Origin: Aporhodopirellula aestuarii
Lineage (GTDB): Bacteria; Planctomycetota; Planctomycetia; Pirellulales; Pirellulaceae
Length of the DNA stretch: 64,000 nt
Assembly: GCF_023701485.1 (NCBI RefSeq)
Contig: NZ_JAMQBK010000060.1
Coordinates: 1-64,000, forward strand
Direction: 5' to 3'
Part shown: piece by piece, positions 1 to 9,879 of the stretch
How the letters are laid out: every line of letters begins with the position of its first letter
Numbering within the stretch: the first letter of the stretch is position 1
The notes under the pieces: model-generated
What the model saw: the letters and a program-made list of their open reading frames with translations, nothing else
Databases searched by the model: none
What the model was told of the DNA's origin: nothing
Translations under genes and position numbers: made by a program

Positions 1-63
1 CAGGACATAAAACACGGCGCTTAAAACAACAGCCCGCTTGCGCCGTTCCGCTAAAAAGAGCAT
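1..63 (-). CDS. Probable N-terminal start of a membrane-anchored protein, cut by the window edge
   Basis: An ATG on the minus strand at 63 opens a frame that stays open through base 1, giving 21 codons. The translation has a basic stretch (AERRKR) followed by a hydrophobic run (AVVLSAVFYVL), the usual look of a signal peptide or first membrane helix. It lies 8 bases after the stop of the preceding minus-strand gene, so it would be the fourth gene of the ABC-2 export operon. The frame is too short to name a family, and it could still close just outside the window. Confidence 0.4.
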   Translation of the reverse strand, partial: MLFLAERRKRAVVLSAVFYVL

Positions 64-71
64 TAAAACAA

Positions 72-2108
72 TCAACTTCCCTCGACGACTTCAACAGACT
101 CACTGCCGTCGGTAGGTTCAGCGGTCTCGGCCGTTTCACCGGCCTCGGCGGGGGTTTCCTCGACCGATTCCGATGATACTTCCTCAACTTCGGAGGCAGG
201 TTCGCTGTCGCCGGATTCCGCCTCCTCAGTCATCTCGGGAGATTCATCAGCCGATTCCTCTCCCGAATCGGCTTCGGGTTGCTCGGCATCCGCTTTATCA
301 GCCTCAGCCTCGTTCGACTCAGGCTCGCTGGCCTCGGACTCACTGGCCTCGGCCGGTTCTTCCATCTCGGCAGATTCTTCCACTTCCGTGACTTCCTCCA
401 CGGCGGCGGCAGGCTCGTCCTTCATCTCAGCTTCCTCGGCAGCGGCCTTCTGAGCGGCTTCTTCTTTGAGCAACTCTTCTTCGCGTTTGCGTTCTTCCTC
501 GGCAAGTTCCGCCTTTCTCGCAGCCAACTTCTCTTGCTGCGTCTTGCGGACTTCCTCGTACATCTGTGGGTTGACGTCGCCGTACTCACCCATCAGTTCC
601 ACGAACGTTCTCAGCGGGAAATCCTCAGGAAGTTCGTCCGAGTCGGTCGCCTTCATGTAATCCCGAATCGATTCGAATAAGTCCTGCGCACTGTCATCGA
701 TCACGAGAATTGGATAGTCGTCAAAGATCTCTGCCCACTGCTCGAACGATTCTTCGTACAAGCGAATCGACTCTTCGAGTTCACCTTCTTTGCTGAGAGC
801 TTGCTCGGCTTCGTAGATCAACCGACGGGCGTTAACAGTCCGTTCCTCTTGCTCTGCCAACGCGAGCGTTTCCCAGTAGGCATAGTTGATCTGCTTGCGG
901 TGACCGTCTGTTTTCGTGATGCGTTCATCGAGGTCTTTCACGAGGTCGACCAATTGCAGCACTCGTAAGCGGACATTCGGAGCGGCCTCGCGAGCAACGG
1001 TGTTCAAATCCGGCACTAAGCTTCCCGTATAGTTGTCCGCAATCGACTGCTGCGATTTCGTGCGATCTTCCACGGGTGTCCGCAACGCATCTTGGATAAC
1101 CGGATCCAGCGTCGTGATGAGAGACTCTTGAGCGCGTTCGTATGCCGGCTTTGCGATCTTACGAATCTCTTCAATTGCTTCGGCTCTGCGGCGTTGCAGC
1201 TCGCCGATCTGCCCCATCTTGATCGTGAACGACGCGGTCGTCGGGATCGAGCGTTCGCCGAGACCTTTCCAGTCTTCGGATGCCCGCTGCCAAGCTTCTT
1301 GAGCTTGGTCATTGAGAACGCCTTCGCTCTCGATCGCCTCGGCGTGCTTGATCCGCCACTTAGGACCGGTCTCGTAGAAGTTGATTGGCGTCTGACGGCG
1401 AATCGGAATACCGGCTTCCACCAAATCGTAACCCGAGTTGAGCCACAACCGACCGATCAGCCAATTATCAGGTTTGCGGAAGGGACCAAGAGCCTCGGGA
1501 CCTTCGACATCGATGCCTTGTTCTCGCAGGTTTTCGTGCAAAACCTCATCATCGGCGAACAAGCGACGGAACTGTTTTTTCTCGTCCGAGAGACCGAGTT
1601 TGGATCCATAGAACCAACCGGTGTACCAAATCAATCGTGGAGCCTTACGGTTTTGCTTGACGCCCTTCGTCAAAAACTCGGTTCCTTCACGGACCATCTC
1701 GTAACGTTGACGGTAATCATCAAACTCCGTCGAAACGTTGTACGCGAGGTTGTGAGCTTGGAATTCCCAAACCTTGTCAAAGTGCGGTTGCAACAATGCG
1801 ATGTTATTGAGTGATGCCTTGAGACGATCCCACTCATGCATCACGCGATACTCGTGCGACTTCTTCCACAACAGCGACGCGGCGACTCCACGCATCCCTA
1901 AGGACGCGAGCTTCATCGTTTCGCTGGCCGGGCTGATCTCGCCGAGATCACTCTCAGAAATATCGAACTCGTCCCGCATCTGCGCGAGCCGACCACCGCC
2001 ATCGCTACCACCGCCAGCGGGCTGGCCGAGCAGGTAGAGCGGGATCAACATCACGACCAAGATGGTCAGGTAAGTAAGTTTCCGACGAAATTGAGTCGTG
2101 CGATTCAT
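72..2108 (-). CDS. Membrane-anchored protein with acidic tail in an ABC-2 exporter operon (unknown function)
   Basis: 678 aa. One hydrophobic segment at about residues 10-30 suggests an uncleaved anchor or signal peptide. Residues about 60-480 are mostly helical with TPR-like spacing of aromatic and small residues (for example around WEFQAHNLAY). Residues about 520-560 are a charged coiled coil, and roughly the last 120 residues are a low-complexity Glu/Ala/Ser/Asp tail that is probably disordered. The start codon overlaps the permease stop by 4 bases (ATGA), so the two are translationally coupled and it probably works with that ABC-2 complex. I do not recognise a named family. An acidic disordered tail of this kind could bind a partner or cations, but that is a guess. 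Confidence 0.85.
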   Translation of the reverse strand: MNRTTQFRRKLTYLTILVVMLIPLYLLGQPAGGGSDGGGRLAQMRDEFDISESDLGEISPASETMKLASLGMRGVAASLLWKKSHEYRVMHEWDRLKASLNNIALLQPHFDKVWEFQAHNLAYNVSTEFDDYRQRYEMVREGTEFLTKGVKQNRKAPRLIWYTGWFYGSKLGLSDEKKQFRRLFADDEVLHENLREQGIDVEGPEALGPFRKPDNWLIGRLWLNSGYDLVEAGIPIRRQTPINFYETGPKWRIKHAEAIESEGVLNDQAQEAWQRASEDWKGLGERSIPTTASFTIKMGQIGELQRRRAEAIEEIRKIAKPAYERAQESLITTLDPVIQDALRTPVEDRTKSQQSIADNYTGSLVPDLNTVAREAAPNVRLRVLQLVDLVKDLDERITKTDGHRKQINYAYWETLALAEQEERTVNARRLIYEAEQALSKEGELEESIRLYEESFEQWAEIFDDYPILVIDDSAQDLFESIRDYMKATDSDELPEDFPLRTFVELMGEYGDVNPQMYEEVRKTQQEKLAARKAELAEEERKREEELLKEEAAQKAAAEEAEMKDEPAAAVEEVTEVEESAEMEEPAEASESEASEPESNEAEADKADAEQPEADSGEESADESPEMTEEAESGDSEPASEVEEVSSESVEETPAEAGETAETAEPTDGSESVEVVEGS

Positions 2109-3994
2109 GCCGCGATCTCACGTGCTTTCAGAGTAAAATAGCTGATTAGAAAAGCGAACAGGACATAGCCCAACGTCGCCACCGCATGACGTGCGAGGAG
2201 CGCACCGAAAATATCGAACCCGGATGCCGCAAATTCTGCGGTGTTCACCATCTTGGGCAGGTTCGGCAGGGCCGTTGCGATCGCATCGAGCGTGTAAACG
2301 ATTCCCGCATCCGCCGTTTTGATCACCTTAGCAGCTACGGTGTCGACATCGAGTTGGGTCGTCATGGCGTCCTGTTTGAGCAGACGAACCATCGATTCGA
2401 TCGGTCCACCACCCCGCTCGATTCCGGCATCGATGTAATGCCGCGTGTCGTATACCTGCTCCGCAGAGAATCCGAGCAACACACACACCGCGGTTGCGAC
2501 CATCGCCACAGGACCGGTCAAGAACGTACTAAACATGACACCAAAAGCGGTCACCATGGTCATCTGCAACCAGATCGACATGTAGGCTTTGGCCAGGTTC
2601 CATGCGAACGAGTGGTCTGTCGGACGCAAATAAACACTCGCGGGGGTCATCCCCAAATACTGGGAATCGTCGAGACAACGGACAACGATGGTCATCCGAC
2701 CTTTCTCGTCGACCAAATCCTCAAACACGTTGAGCATCTCGGTTTTGTTACCGTTGGTGCCTTCGACTTCGATCGGCAAGAACTTCTGATCGACTTCGTA
2801 TTCGTTCACCGTGAATCCGATCGGATTGCTCTCGATCGGCTTGCTCGGGTGCTTCATCGTGATCGAGCCGCGGATCCCTTTTTCGATGTTTCCCTTGTAC
2901 GAACGATAGGCTCGCAACGAGAGGTCGACCGGAATGCTGCTGCCATAACGATCTTTGGTAACACCTGAGAACGTGTACTCAGCCGTGCCGAGGCCGCCGC
3001 CTTCGACGTAACCGTGTTCGATCTTTCGCGTCCCGTGAGCGACACCGATCAGACGGGCGATCCCGGCACTACCGTAACCACCGGCCAGACGCTCGTTGCC
3101 GACGTCAATTCCCTCTTCTTGAAGGTTCCCGGAACGGTCCCGGAACACCAAACTGCCGTAGGACGGCACGCGAGCACGCAAAGCGCCTTGCGGACGACCA
3201 ACACGGAAACTGCCATCGGCGTTCTTGGTCACCACGTGACGGTGGCCGCGAACCATGTCTGTCACGCCTTCGCCGTCTTCGTTGAGTTCGAAGTGATGCG
3301 AGTGAAACCGCGTGTAGTCCGTTTCACCCTCGAAACCGCCCGATGCGAGCTCGCGCACATCCGCGACCTCGGCGTGAGTGTGATCTAAACCGCGAGTCAC
3401 AAACAAGTAACTCAGTAAACCCATCGGAACCAGGATGACGGTCCCCATGGCGACGAACCCGAGCATCCGTCCGAGCACGATCTCCGTCGCCCGAACCGGC
3501 TTCGTGACGATCGTGTAAAGCGTCTTGTTCTTAATGTCTTCGGGCAGCGAGAACGCACTGATGAACAGAGCCAACGCCAGCACGAGATAGTTGGTCGCCG
3601 TCAACACGAAACTGATGTAAAGCCGGGCCGGATCGTCACTCTGCGGGTTCAAATACCAACCGGCGAGCAGCAACAGCACGACAAACAGGCCGACCACATA
3701 CAACACTTTGCGGCGAATCGCTTCCTTAAACGCGAGCCGCGCCAGAGCAACGATGCGACGAATCCGAGTGCCGGGCAAGTCAAATCGAAACAGATCTCGG
3801 ACCGCGCGAGCGACGGCAAAGAAACCTTCACCGGAACCGTATCGCGAGGAAGAAATCACGTAACCAACAACCAGTCCCAAGACGATCCCGAGAACGCCCA
3901 GCACGATCCCCTTCAGGGCCGCGCTTTCTAAAAACGCTCCTGGTCGGAAGAACCATTCGTAAAATGACCAGAAGTCATCGAGTTGCAAATTCAT
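2105..3994 (-). CDS. ABC-2 type transporter permease
   Basis: 629 aa. Hydrophobic helices lie near residues 26-48, 97-115, 130-152 and 175-197, followed by a non-membrane region of about 250 residues (roughly 200-455), then a second helix group near 470-525 and a last helix near 605-622. That is the ABC-2 permease layout with a large extracytoplasmic domain between the helix groups. It overlaps the ATPase gene upstream by 4 bases and the anchored protein gene downstream by 4 bases, so the three are one operon. The substrate cannot be read from sequence. In planctomycetes similar sets are usually left as generic export systems. Confidence 0.88.
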   Translation of the reverse strand: MNLQLDDFWSFYEWFFRPGAFLESAALKGIVLGVLGIVLGLVVGYVISSSRYGSGEGFFAVARAVRDLFRFDLPGTRIRRIVALARLAFKEAIRRKVLYVVGLFVVLLLLAGWYLNPQSDDPARLYISFVLTATNYLVLALALFISAFSLPEDIKNKTLYTIVTKPVRATEIVLGRMLGFVAMGTVILVPMGLLSYLFVTRGLDHTHAEVADVRELASGGFEGETDYTRFHSHHFELNEDGEGVTDMVRGHRHVVTKNADGSFRVGRPQGALRARVPSYGSLVFRDRSGNLQEEGIDVGNERLAGGYGSAGIARLIGVAHGTRKIEHGYVEGGGLGTAEYTFSGVTKDRYGSSIPVDLSLRAYRSYKGNIEKGIRGSITMKHPSKPIESNPIGFTVNEYEVDQKFLPIEVEGTNGNKTEMLNVFEDLVDEKGRMTIVVRCLDDSQYLGMTPASVYLRPTDHSFAWNLAKAYMSIWLQMTMVTAFGVMFSTFLTGPVAMVATAVCVLLGFSAEQVYDTRHYIDAGIERGGGPIESMVRLLKQDAMTTQLDVDTVAAKVIKTADAGIVYTLDAIATALPNLPKMVNTAEFAASGFDIFGALLARHAVATLGYVLFAFLISYFTLKAREIAA

Positions 3995-4992
3995 GCTTGG
4001 TCTCCGTCACTCGACGATCCGCTCGCAGCATCATTTGCTTCGGCCGATTGCGAAACACGGCGGGCACCCGGACGTGCTTCGCTTTCGCGGACGATGTTGA
4101 GGAACAAGTCTTCCATCGTTGCGGTCGGGTTATCGATCGATTCCAGCTTGCCGCCGTGACGGGCGATCACTTCGGCAATTTCAGCCTTCGCCGCATCATC
4201 CAGGCCGGTGGCATGCACCTCGGTCACGTCTTGAACCTTCAACAGATCCGAAACGCGTCCGAGTTCTTTCAACTCGCCCTGGTGCAAAATCGCGACCCGA
4301 TCGCAAACATCTTGCACGTCGGCGAGCTGGTGCGAACACAGCAACACGGTCTTGCCCCGGTCACGCAGACCGAGAACCAAGTCCTTCATCTCGCGGGTTC
4401 CGATCGGGTCCAGACCCGTGGTCGGCTCATCGAGCAGAATCAAATCGGGGTCGTTGATCAACGCCTGAGCCAGACCGACCCGGCGGGTCATTCCCTTGGA
4501 GTACTCTTTGAGTTGGCGGTGTTTCGCCCCTTGCAATCCGACCAATTCGATCAACTGCTTGACCCGGTCGCGACGTTCTGCCGCCGAGAGATCGAAAAGC
4601 CGGCCGTAAAAGTCGAGCGTTTCTTCTGCGGTCAAGAATTTGTAAAGGTACGACTCCTCGGGCAGATACCCGATCCGTTCGTTCTTCCGCGTTTCGCTCG
4701 CGTCCTGGTCGAAGACCAAAACCCGGCCACTGGTCGGAAAGAGCAAACCGAGGATCAGTTTGATGGTGGTCGATTTACCGCTACCGTTCGGACCCAAGAG
4801 GCCAAAAATTTCCCCGGGTCGGACTTCGATATCAAGAGATTTCAGAGCGTGAACTTTCTTCCGCCCCCAGAAATCGCGATAAATTTTGCTGAGGTTGCGG
4901 GTCTCGATGACCACGCTGTCGGACGATTTCGCGGTCGTCGGCGTGGAGTCTTCGGACGTTTCGGCGACGGCGGTACTGTTATCGGTATCCAC
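3991..4992 (-). CDS. ABC transporter ATP-binding protein (ABC-2 exporter)
   Basis: 333 aa. The complete nucleotide-binding domain is visible: Walker [10 protein letters not shown] at residues 67-75, signature YSKGM at 164-168, Walker B LILLDEP at 184-190, and a switch histidine in LLCSHQL. The N-terminal 30 residues and C-terminal 30 residues are Ser/Asp/Glu-rich extensions. It is of the CcmA/NatA type that drives ABC-2 permeases. It is first in the operon, and its stop overlaps the permease start by 4 bases. The 225 bases upstream are shared with the divergent folC. Confidence 0.95.
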   Translation of the reverse strand: MDTDNSTAVAETSEDSTPTTAKSSDSVVIETRNLSKIYRDFWGRKKVHALKSLDIEVRPGEIFGLLGPNGSGKSTTIKLILGLLFPTSGRVLVFDQDASETRKNERIGYLPEESYLYKFLTAEETLDFYGRLFDLSAAERRDRVKQLIELVGLQGAKHRQLKEYSKGMTRRVGLAQALINDPDLILLDEPTTGLDPIGTREMKDLVLGLRDRGKTVLLCSHQLADVQDVCDRVAILHQGELKELGRVSDLLKVQDVTEVHATGLDDAAKAEIAEVIARHGGKLESIDNPTATMEDLFLNIVRESEARPGARRVSQSAEANDAASGSSSDGDQA

Positions 4993-5217
4993 GTAATAAT
5001 GATCCCGACGAGGTTGGGAGACAAAAACTTGACAAAGAGAGTCCGATCGCTACGGGGGAGGTCCAAAAACGGTTCGCAATTTTGTTCGCATCCGGTGGCT
5101 CGGGAGTGGCATTCTATGCAGTGTCGTTACAATGTCGGGTTTGCCGGGGGCGCGATCGCCTCCTCGTCCATCGCCTTGCGATTGCCATCCCGCTCTCTTT
5201 TGCGACGTTCTGCTGCC

Positions 5218-6738
5218 ATGCCACACCCGAAATCGGCCGCCTATCAATCGGCGACCCGGTGGCTTTACGACCGGATTGATTACGAGAGGATGGCCCGGCC
5301 GGGAACGCGATATCGCTTCACTCTCGACCGCATGCGAGACCTCATTAGGCGGCTGGGGCACGCAAACTGTCTCGCCGGCGACAGCCCTACGTCCCAAAAA
5401 TCGGCCGCCAAACGCGCCGGAATCGTGCACGTCGCGGGGACCAAAGGAAAAGGCTCCGTCTGCACGATGATCTCAACCATGCTGACGGCGGCCGGATACC
5501 GCGTCGGTCTCTACACGTCGCCCCATTTGGTCGACCTGGAAGAGCGATTTCGCGTAAATGGGTGCCCGGCATCCCCCTCCGAAATGACCGACCTGATCAA
5601 TGCGATGCGTCCCGTCGTGGAGGAAATGTCGAACGAAGAAATCGGCGGCCCCACGTTTTTTGAGCTGACCACGGCAATCGCGATCGAGCATTTCCACCGC
5701 AGCGGGTGCGATTATTGGGTCCTGGAGACCGGGCTCGGCGGGCGACTCGACAGCACCAACGTCTTCCAAAGCGACGTCACGGTGATCTCCAGCATCGGGC
5801 TCGACCACCAACACGTCCTCGGCAACACCGTCGAACAAATCGCCAAGGAAAAAGCCGGCATCTTCAAAACCGGCGTTCCCGCCATCAGCGGTGTGACTCG
5901 CCCTTCCGCCCGAGATGTCATTCGGCAATCCGCCAAAGATACCGGCGCCCCTTTGATCGAAATCGGTCTCGATTTTCAAATCGAGGGGATTCGCGACCAC
6001 GCTTTGACAGCCGACCCACTCGACGCCCCGTGGGGCAGCTCGTTTGACCTGGTTCACCGTCGCAGCCACAAGGCCTCTGATTCCGCATCCGCCACTACGA
6101 CGGAAACTGTGGATGCCGCCCAACCGATGCGGACTAGCGTTTCCCTATCACTTGAAGGGCAACACCAAATTGGCAACGCGGCGATCGCCATTCTCGCACT
6201 CGACCGCCTCGGAATTCCGGTCGGACCGGAATCGCTCGACGCCCTGTCGGAACTGCAGATGGACGCGAGACTTGAGCGGTTTCAATTGCCTTCGGGCCCC
6301 ACCGTCATTCTCGATGCCGCTCATAACACCGATTCGGTGGCAGCCCTCGTCGCCACGATCCAAAAACGATTTGCCGGTCGCAAAACGATCGGCGTCTTCG
6401 GTACCAGTGTCGACAAAGACGCCGGTGCGATGCTCTCAAGTCTGCGGCCCTGCCTCGATCAAGTCATCCTGACGCGTTATCACGGCAACCCGAGGTTTGT
6501 CCCGACCGAAACTCTCATCAATATCGCGAGCGAAACACCCGCCATCACAGATCCAGCTTCGCCGAACCCCGACACACCCCCGGCGCCTTGGTTCTCAGCC
6601 AACGATACCCCACTCGCTGCTTGCCAGACCGCCATCGATGCCGCGGGCCCGGACGGGATCGTTGTTGTTTGCGGTTCCTTCTTCCTCGCCGCAGAACTTC
6701 GTCCCTGGCTCGTCGGCCTCGTCCTGCAGGAGTGCTAA
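5218..6738 (+). CDS. folC: Bifunctional dihydrofolate / folylpolyglutamate synthase
   Basis: 506 aa. It adds glutamate to dihydropteroate or folates in the cytoplasm, an ATP-dependent Mur-ligase-like reaction. The hallmark P-loop HVAGTKGKGSV is at residues 71-81, an ETGLGGRLDSTN motif comes near residue 170, and the Mur-ligase C-terminal VILDAAHN motif is also present. The frame is open far upstream, antisense to the ABC genes. I chose the ATG at 5218 because the typical FolC N-terminus (ATRWLYDRIDYER) begins just after it; an in-frame ATG at 5116 is the alternative. The last 4 bases overlap the end of the convergent phosphopantetheinyl transferase gene. folA lies 1.3 kb downstream on the same strand. 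Confidence 0.93.
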   Translation: MPHPKSAAYQSATRWLYDRIDYERMARPGTRYRFTLDRMRDLIRRLGHANCLAGDSPTSQKSAAKRAGIVHVAGTKGKGSVCTMISTMLTAAGYRVGLYTSPHLVDLEERFRVNGCPASPSEMTDLINAMRPVVEEMSNEEIGGPTFFELTTAIAIEHFHRSGCDYWVLETGLGGRLDSTNVFQSDVTVISSIGLDHQHVLGNTVEQIAKEKAGIFKTGVPAISGVTRPSARDVIRQSAKDTGAPLIEIGLDFQIEGIRDHALTADPLDAPWGSSFDLVHRRSHKASDSASATTTETVDAAQPMRTSVSLSLEGQHQIGNAAIAILALDRLGIPVGPESLDALSELQMDARLERFQLPSGPTVILDAAHNTDSVAALVATIQKRFAGRKTIGVFGTSVDKDAGAMLSSLRPCLDQVILTRYHGNPRFVPTETLINIASETPAITDPASPNPDTPPAPWFSANDTPLAACQTAIDAAGPDGIVVVCGSFFLAAELRPWLVGLVLQEC

Positions 6739-7517
6739 ACGCTCGCCCAGCCAGCCTGCTCGGCAATCCACGTCTCAAAGTCGGTGAGCTTGACAGGCGA
6801 CTCAGCCGCTTCGGACTCGTCCTCCACGCCGACCGCGACAGCCGCCACAAAACCCGCCCGTGGCACGAAACTCTCAAACCGCCACTGCCGACCACGGGCA
6901 AGCGCCGGGTCCTTTAATACCAATCTCGGTTGGTCGCTGTTGGCATCCTCGAACGCGAACTGATCCAGCGGCGTGTACAACCCGGTCCCGATCGCTTTGA
7001 TGAACGCTTCTTTCAGCGTCCAAAGTTTCAAAAACAAATGGCGATGTTCGTCCTCATCCTTGGTCGCGTCCAATTGACGAATTTCAGCGGGTGCAAAATA
7101 CCGACGCGCCAGATCCGGATCGGTGCGTCGGTCCATCCACTCGACGTCCACGCCTAACCATTGATGCCGATTCCCCAACCCACAAACGACCAAACCATGG
7201 GTATGAGCGACGTTAAAGGCGCGACACGCTACCTCCGGTGACTCGACAATCGGTTTTCCATGATCGAGCACCCGAAACCCGATCTCATGGGTGCAGCATC
7301 GACCCGCCGAAAGCAACGCTCGAGCCATTCCTCGTCCAACGACGTGTTGATGGCGAGCCGAAGCGACCCGGAACCGATCCGCACGAACCTTCTCTTCGTC
7401 GAGCAACAATCGCTCGCAGAAAGCTTCCGTCGGGCCGGGATGGGCGGTCGCCGCAGGAGCGTGCCAAACCTCCACCGGTGCCGGTCGTATCGCTGATCGA
7501 GATCTCATGTCTGGCAT
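6735..7517 (-). CDS. 4'-phosphopantetheinyl transferase (Sfp/AcpT superfamily)
   Basis: 260 aa. It transfers the phosphopantetheine arm of CoA to a serine of a carrier protein (ACP or PCP). Visible motifs are FNVAHTHG near residues 101-108, the Mg-binding GVDVE near 122-126, and WTLKEAFIKAIG near 166-177, the conserved W-x-x-KEA signature. The length fits the two-domain Sfp type rather than the short AcpS type. The ATG at 7517 is preferred; a TTG three codons earlier and an ATG at 7508 are alternatives. It is convergent with folC (4-base overlap). No polyketide or peptide synthetase is in the window, so its target carrier is unknown. Confidence 0.9.
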   Translation of the reverse strand: MPDMRSRSAIRPAPVEVWHAPAATAHPGPTEAFCERLLLDEEKVRADRFRVASARHQHVVGRGMARALLSAGRCCTHEIGFRVLDHGKPIVESPEVACRAFNVAHTHGLVVCGLGNRHQWLGVDVEWMDRRTDPDLARRYFAPAEIRQLDATKDEDEHRHLFLKLWTLKEAFIKAIGTGLYTPLDQFAFEDANSDQPRLVLKDPALARGRQWRFESFVPRAGFVAAVAVGVEDESEAAESPVKLTDFETWIAEQAGWASV

Positions 7518-7544
7518 GATCGTCAAAAACGAACTCGGACGTCA

Positions 7545-8018
7545 ATGAGTCTCAACGAAACGCAAGCAAGTATTGAGTCACCGGGGTGCGCATTGACGAT
7601 GACAACGAATGAAGAATTATCGCTGATTTTACCGCCAAAACTTGTCGTCATGCTCGAATTACCGCTCACCCTCTGCCCCGTCGCGATGGCAATCGTCAAC
7701 CGCAGCGGGTTGTGGATGCTCGCGGGTTTTCTGCTGCTCGGCTGGGTGATGGCCCGGATGACCGTGCAACGACGTCGTCGACGAGTACGGCAGAACGGCG
7801 AAGACCGCGAGATCCAGCGACGACTCGACGCCAAAGTATCCACGGCGCTACCGCTCAGCGACGCCCCCATCGAAGTCCAACGCTGGCAAGTCGCCATGTT
7901 CGATCTGCAACGCGAACTCAAAGGCGAGCTCGATTCGCGGATCGCGATCACGCAGTCCCTGATGCGGCAACTCGACCAACGGATCGCGGTCCTACAAGAA
8001 TTGGAAAAAGGACGTTAG
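7545..8018 (+). CDS. Small membrane protein with C-terminal coiled coil (unknown)
   Basis: 157 aa. Residues about 27-70 contain one or two hydrophobic stretches ending in GFLLLGWVMARM. They are followed by a strongly basic junction (QRRRRRVRQ) and a charged helical, coiled-coil C-terminus of about 80 residues, so the tail is expected in the cytoplasm. The ATG at 7599 is a possible shorter start. It sits 27 bases from the divergent phosphopantetheinyl transferase start and 56 bases before folA, so it may be co-transcribed with folA. No family recognised. Confidence 0.7.
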   Translation: MSLNETQASIESPGCALTMTTNEELSLILPPKLVVMLELPLTLCPVAMAIVNRSGLWMLAGFLLLGWVMARMTVQRRRRRVRQNGEDREIQRRLDAKVSTALPLSDAPIEVQRWQVAMFDLQRELKGELDSRIAITQSLMRQLDQRIAVLQELEKGR

Positions 8019-8074
8019 GCTACCGAGCGAGCGAACCAAAACTCCAGCAGCCTTTCATCTAAGAAATCGATCGC

Positions 8075-8554
8075 ATGTTGATCGCAATCGTCGCCTCCAC
8101 CCCCGACGGAGTCATCGGACTAGACCAGACCATGCCCTGGCGGTTGTCATCGGATCTGCGCCGGTTCAAGACGTTGACAATGGGCGGCACCCTCCTAATG
8201 GGCCGCAAAACGTTTGATTCGATCGGACGGCCGCTTCCCGGACGAAAAACCTGGGTCCTGACGCGCAATGAACAATGGCATGTCGATGGCGTGCGAACAA
8301 TTCATGGAGACACCGAGGTGATCGCCGCGGCCGAACACGAAGACATCTTTGTCGTCGGTGGCGGCGAGATCTATCGCCAGTGGCTGCCGCATTGCGAACA
8401 ACTTTGGTGGACCCGTGTCTGGGCGAAAGTCCCCGGAGACACCAAAGTCGATCTGCCGCTGAGTGAATTTGAAACCATTTCACAAACCAGCGTTCCCATG
8501 ACGGCCAAGGACGACTACCCGACCGATTGGCTGAAGATGCGTCGCAAGAAGTAG
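8075..8554 (+). CDS. folA: Dihydrofolate reductase
   Basis: 159 aa, the normal length for the chromosomal enzyme. It reduces dihydrofolate to tetrahydrofolate with NADPH. The N-terminus IAIVASTPDGVIG matches the family, with the substrate-loop MPWRLSSDLRRFK, the NADPH-binding LLMGRKTFDSIGRPLPGR and the IFVVGGGEIYRQWLP motif all in order. The acidic catalytic residue expected after the PW is carried by the SDL segment. It follows the small membrane protein gene with a 56-base gap. Confidence 0.96.
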   Translation: MLIAIVASTPDGVIGLDQTMPWRLSSDLRRFKTLTMGGTLLMGRKTFDSIGRPLPGRKTWVLTRNEQWHVDGVRTIHGDTEVIAAAEHEDIFVVGGGEIYRQWLPHCEQLWWTRVWAKVPGDTKVDLPLSEFETISQTSVPMTAKDDYPTDWLKMRRKK

Positions 8555-8613
8555 CAACTCTTTTGCATCCTCTCATTTTGCGTCCCCACATAAGCATCAC
8601 GCGAGAATGCTGA

Positions 8614-9672
8614 CTACGCATCACTCGTGAGACTACCGGGGTGAGGATCACCGAGCTGATCTTCGACATACAGCATCTGCACGAACACCATGATCACCAC
8701 CACCAAAGGTGCCGCCATCATGATTCCGACCACCCCCACGACCACGCCCATCAACAACTGAGCGGCGATCGTCAGGATCGGCGGCAGCGTGACTTCGTGC
8801 CGCTGGATCATCGGCGTGATCACGTAACTTTCGATTCCCTGCAGCGCCAAATTCAATACGATCACGTAGACAACCGTGTCGCTGCCTACGTTCAATGCAA
8901 GCATGATCTGGGGCACGGCGGCGAGCAACGGACCGAAATTAGGAATAAAAGTCAACAAGGCAGCCACGACGCCAAGCGTCACTGGCAAGGGAACACCCAA
9001 CACCGCCAGACCGATCGAAGTCAACACGCCCACGATCGCCATCGACATCAAGCGCCCCACGATCCAACCCGACAAAGCCTCATTGAGCTGCTTCAACACC
9101 TCCGCACCACGTTCTCGCTTTCGCATCGGAACGAGCTTCAAGATTCCCGTCCGGTACAGGTCGGGTTCGTATGCCGCGTACAGACCAACAAACAGGATGA
9201 CAAACATCGCGGTGATCGCCGATCCGACCGAACGCATGCCGCTGAGCAGGCCCAACAGTGCTGACTTGCCTTGGTCAGACAACATCTTTTTCAATTCAAA
9301 AGATTCTTGCAGCGATTCCTTGTCGACCCCCACCTCGCTCAGTTGGTCGGTTGCCTTCTTAACAGCCGATTGCAACTCCGACCCCAATTGATCCGCACGC
9401 TGGACCGTTTGCGAGCCTAGGTAAAAAACCCCCAGTCCCCCACCGACTAACATCAACGTCACGATGAGTAGGTAACTGGCGATATACGGTAGCGGAGTGT
9501 GCTTGGTCAGCCATCCAGCGATACCGTTGACGAAAATCCCAAAGAGCACTCCCGCAAGAACCAACAACAGCACGTTGACTGTCTGAATCAGAACGCCCGC
9601 TGCCGCCAATACCAGCATGACTAGCAACGTCACAAGGATCAGTGATTTCGACTTCGTCGTGTTCTCGAGCAT
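8614..9672 (-). CDS. AI-2E family membrane transporter
   Basis: 352 aa. Hydrophobic helices are spread over the chain in the PF01594 pattern: two N-terminal helices near 10-45, one near 60-85, a soluble region near 85-150, then helices to the end. The conserved late motif VPLPVTLGVVAALLTFIPNFGPLLAAVP, broken here by the segment LLTFIPN, is typical. The family is variously linked to autoinducer-2 export, Na+/H+ antiport or unknown substrates, so no specific substrate is claimed. It stands alone on the minus strand with a 207-base upstream region before the helicase stop. Confidence 0.88.
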   Translation of the reverse strand: MLENTTKSKSLILVTLLVMLVLAAAGVLIQTVNVLLLVLAGVLFGIFVNGIAGWLTKHTPLPYIASYLLIVTLMLVGGGLGVFYLGSQTVQRADQLGSELQSAVKKATDQLSEVGVDKESLQESFELKKMLSDQGKSALLGLLSGMRSVGSAITAMFVILFVGLYAAYEPDLYRTGILKLVPMRKRERGAEVLKQLNEALSGWIVGRLMSMAIVGVLTSIGLAVLGVPLPVTLGVVAALLTFIPNFGPLLAAVPQIMLALNVGSDTVVYVIVLNLALQGIESYVITPMIQRHEVTLPPILTIAAQLLMGVVVGVVGIMMAAPLVVVIMVFVQMLYVEDQLGDPHPGSLTSDA

Positions 9673-9879
9673 GGAGTGTTCCGGTGAATGACATGATTCG
9701 ACACGCTGATCGGCGCAGCGAGACAGACCGCCACGATCAATTCATTCACAAGGCCACACGCAACTGACATACCAAAAACATGCCCGTCGCACGTCAAACC
9801 GACCTACACTCCAAAATCTCCATGCTTCACCGCAAAATATTTTCCGCAGTCAGAAATCCCGGTGGGGCTGTGTTCGCGA

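Noticed and set aside
3964-5217. Long plus-strand open frame ahead of folC
   Set aside because: It is antisense to the ABC ATPase and arises from their codon bias; the translation has no family features and the FolC domain begins only after 5218.
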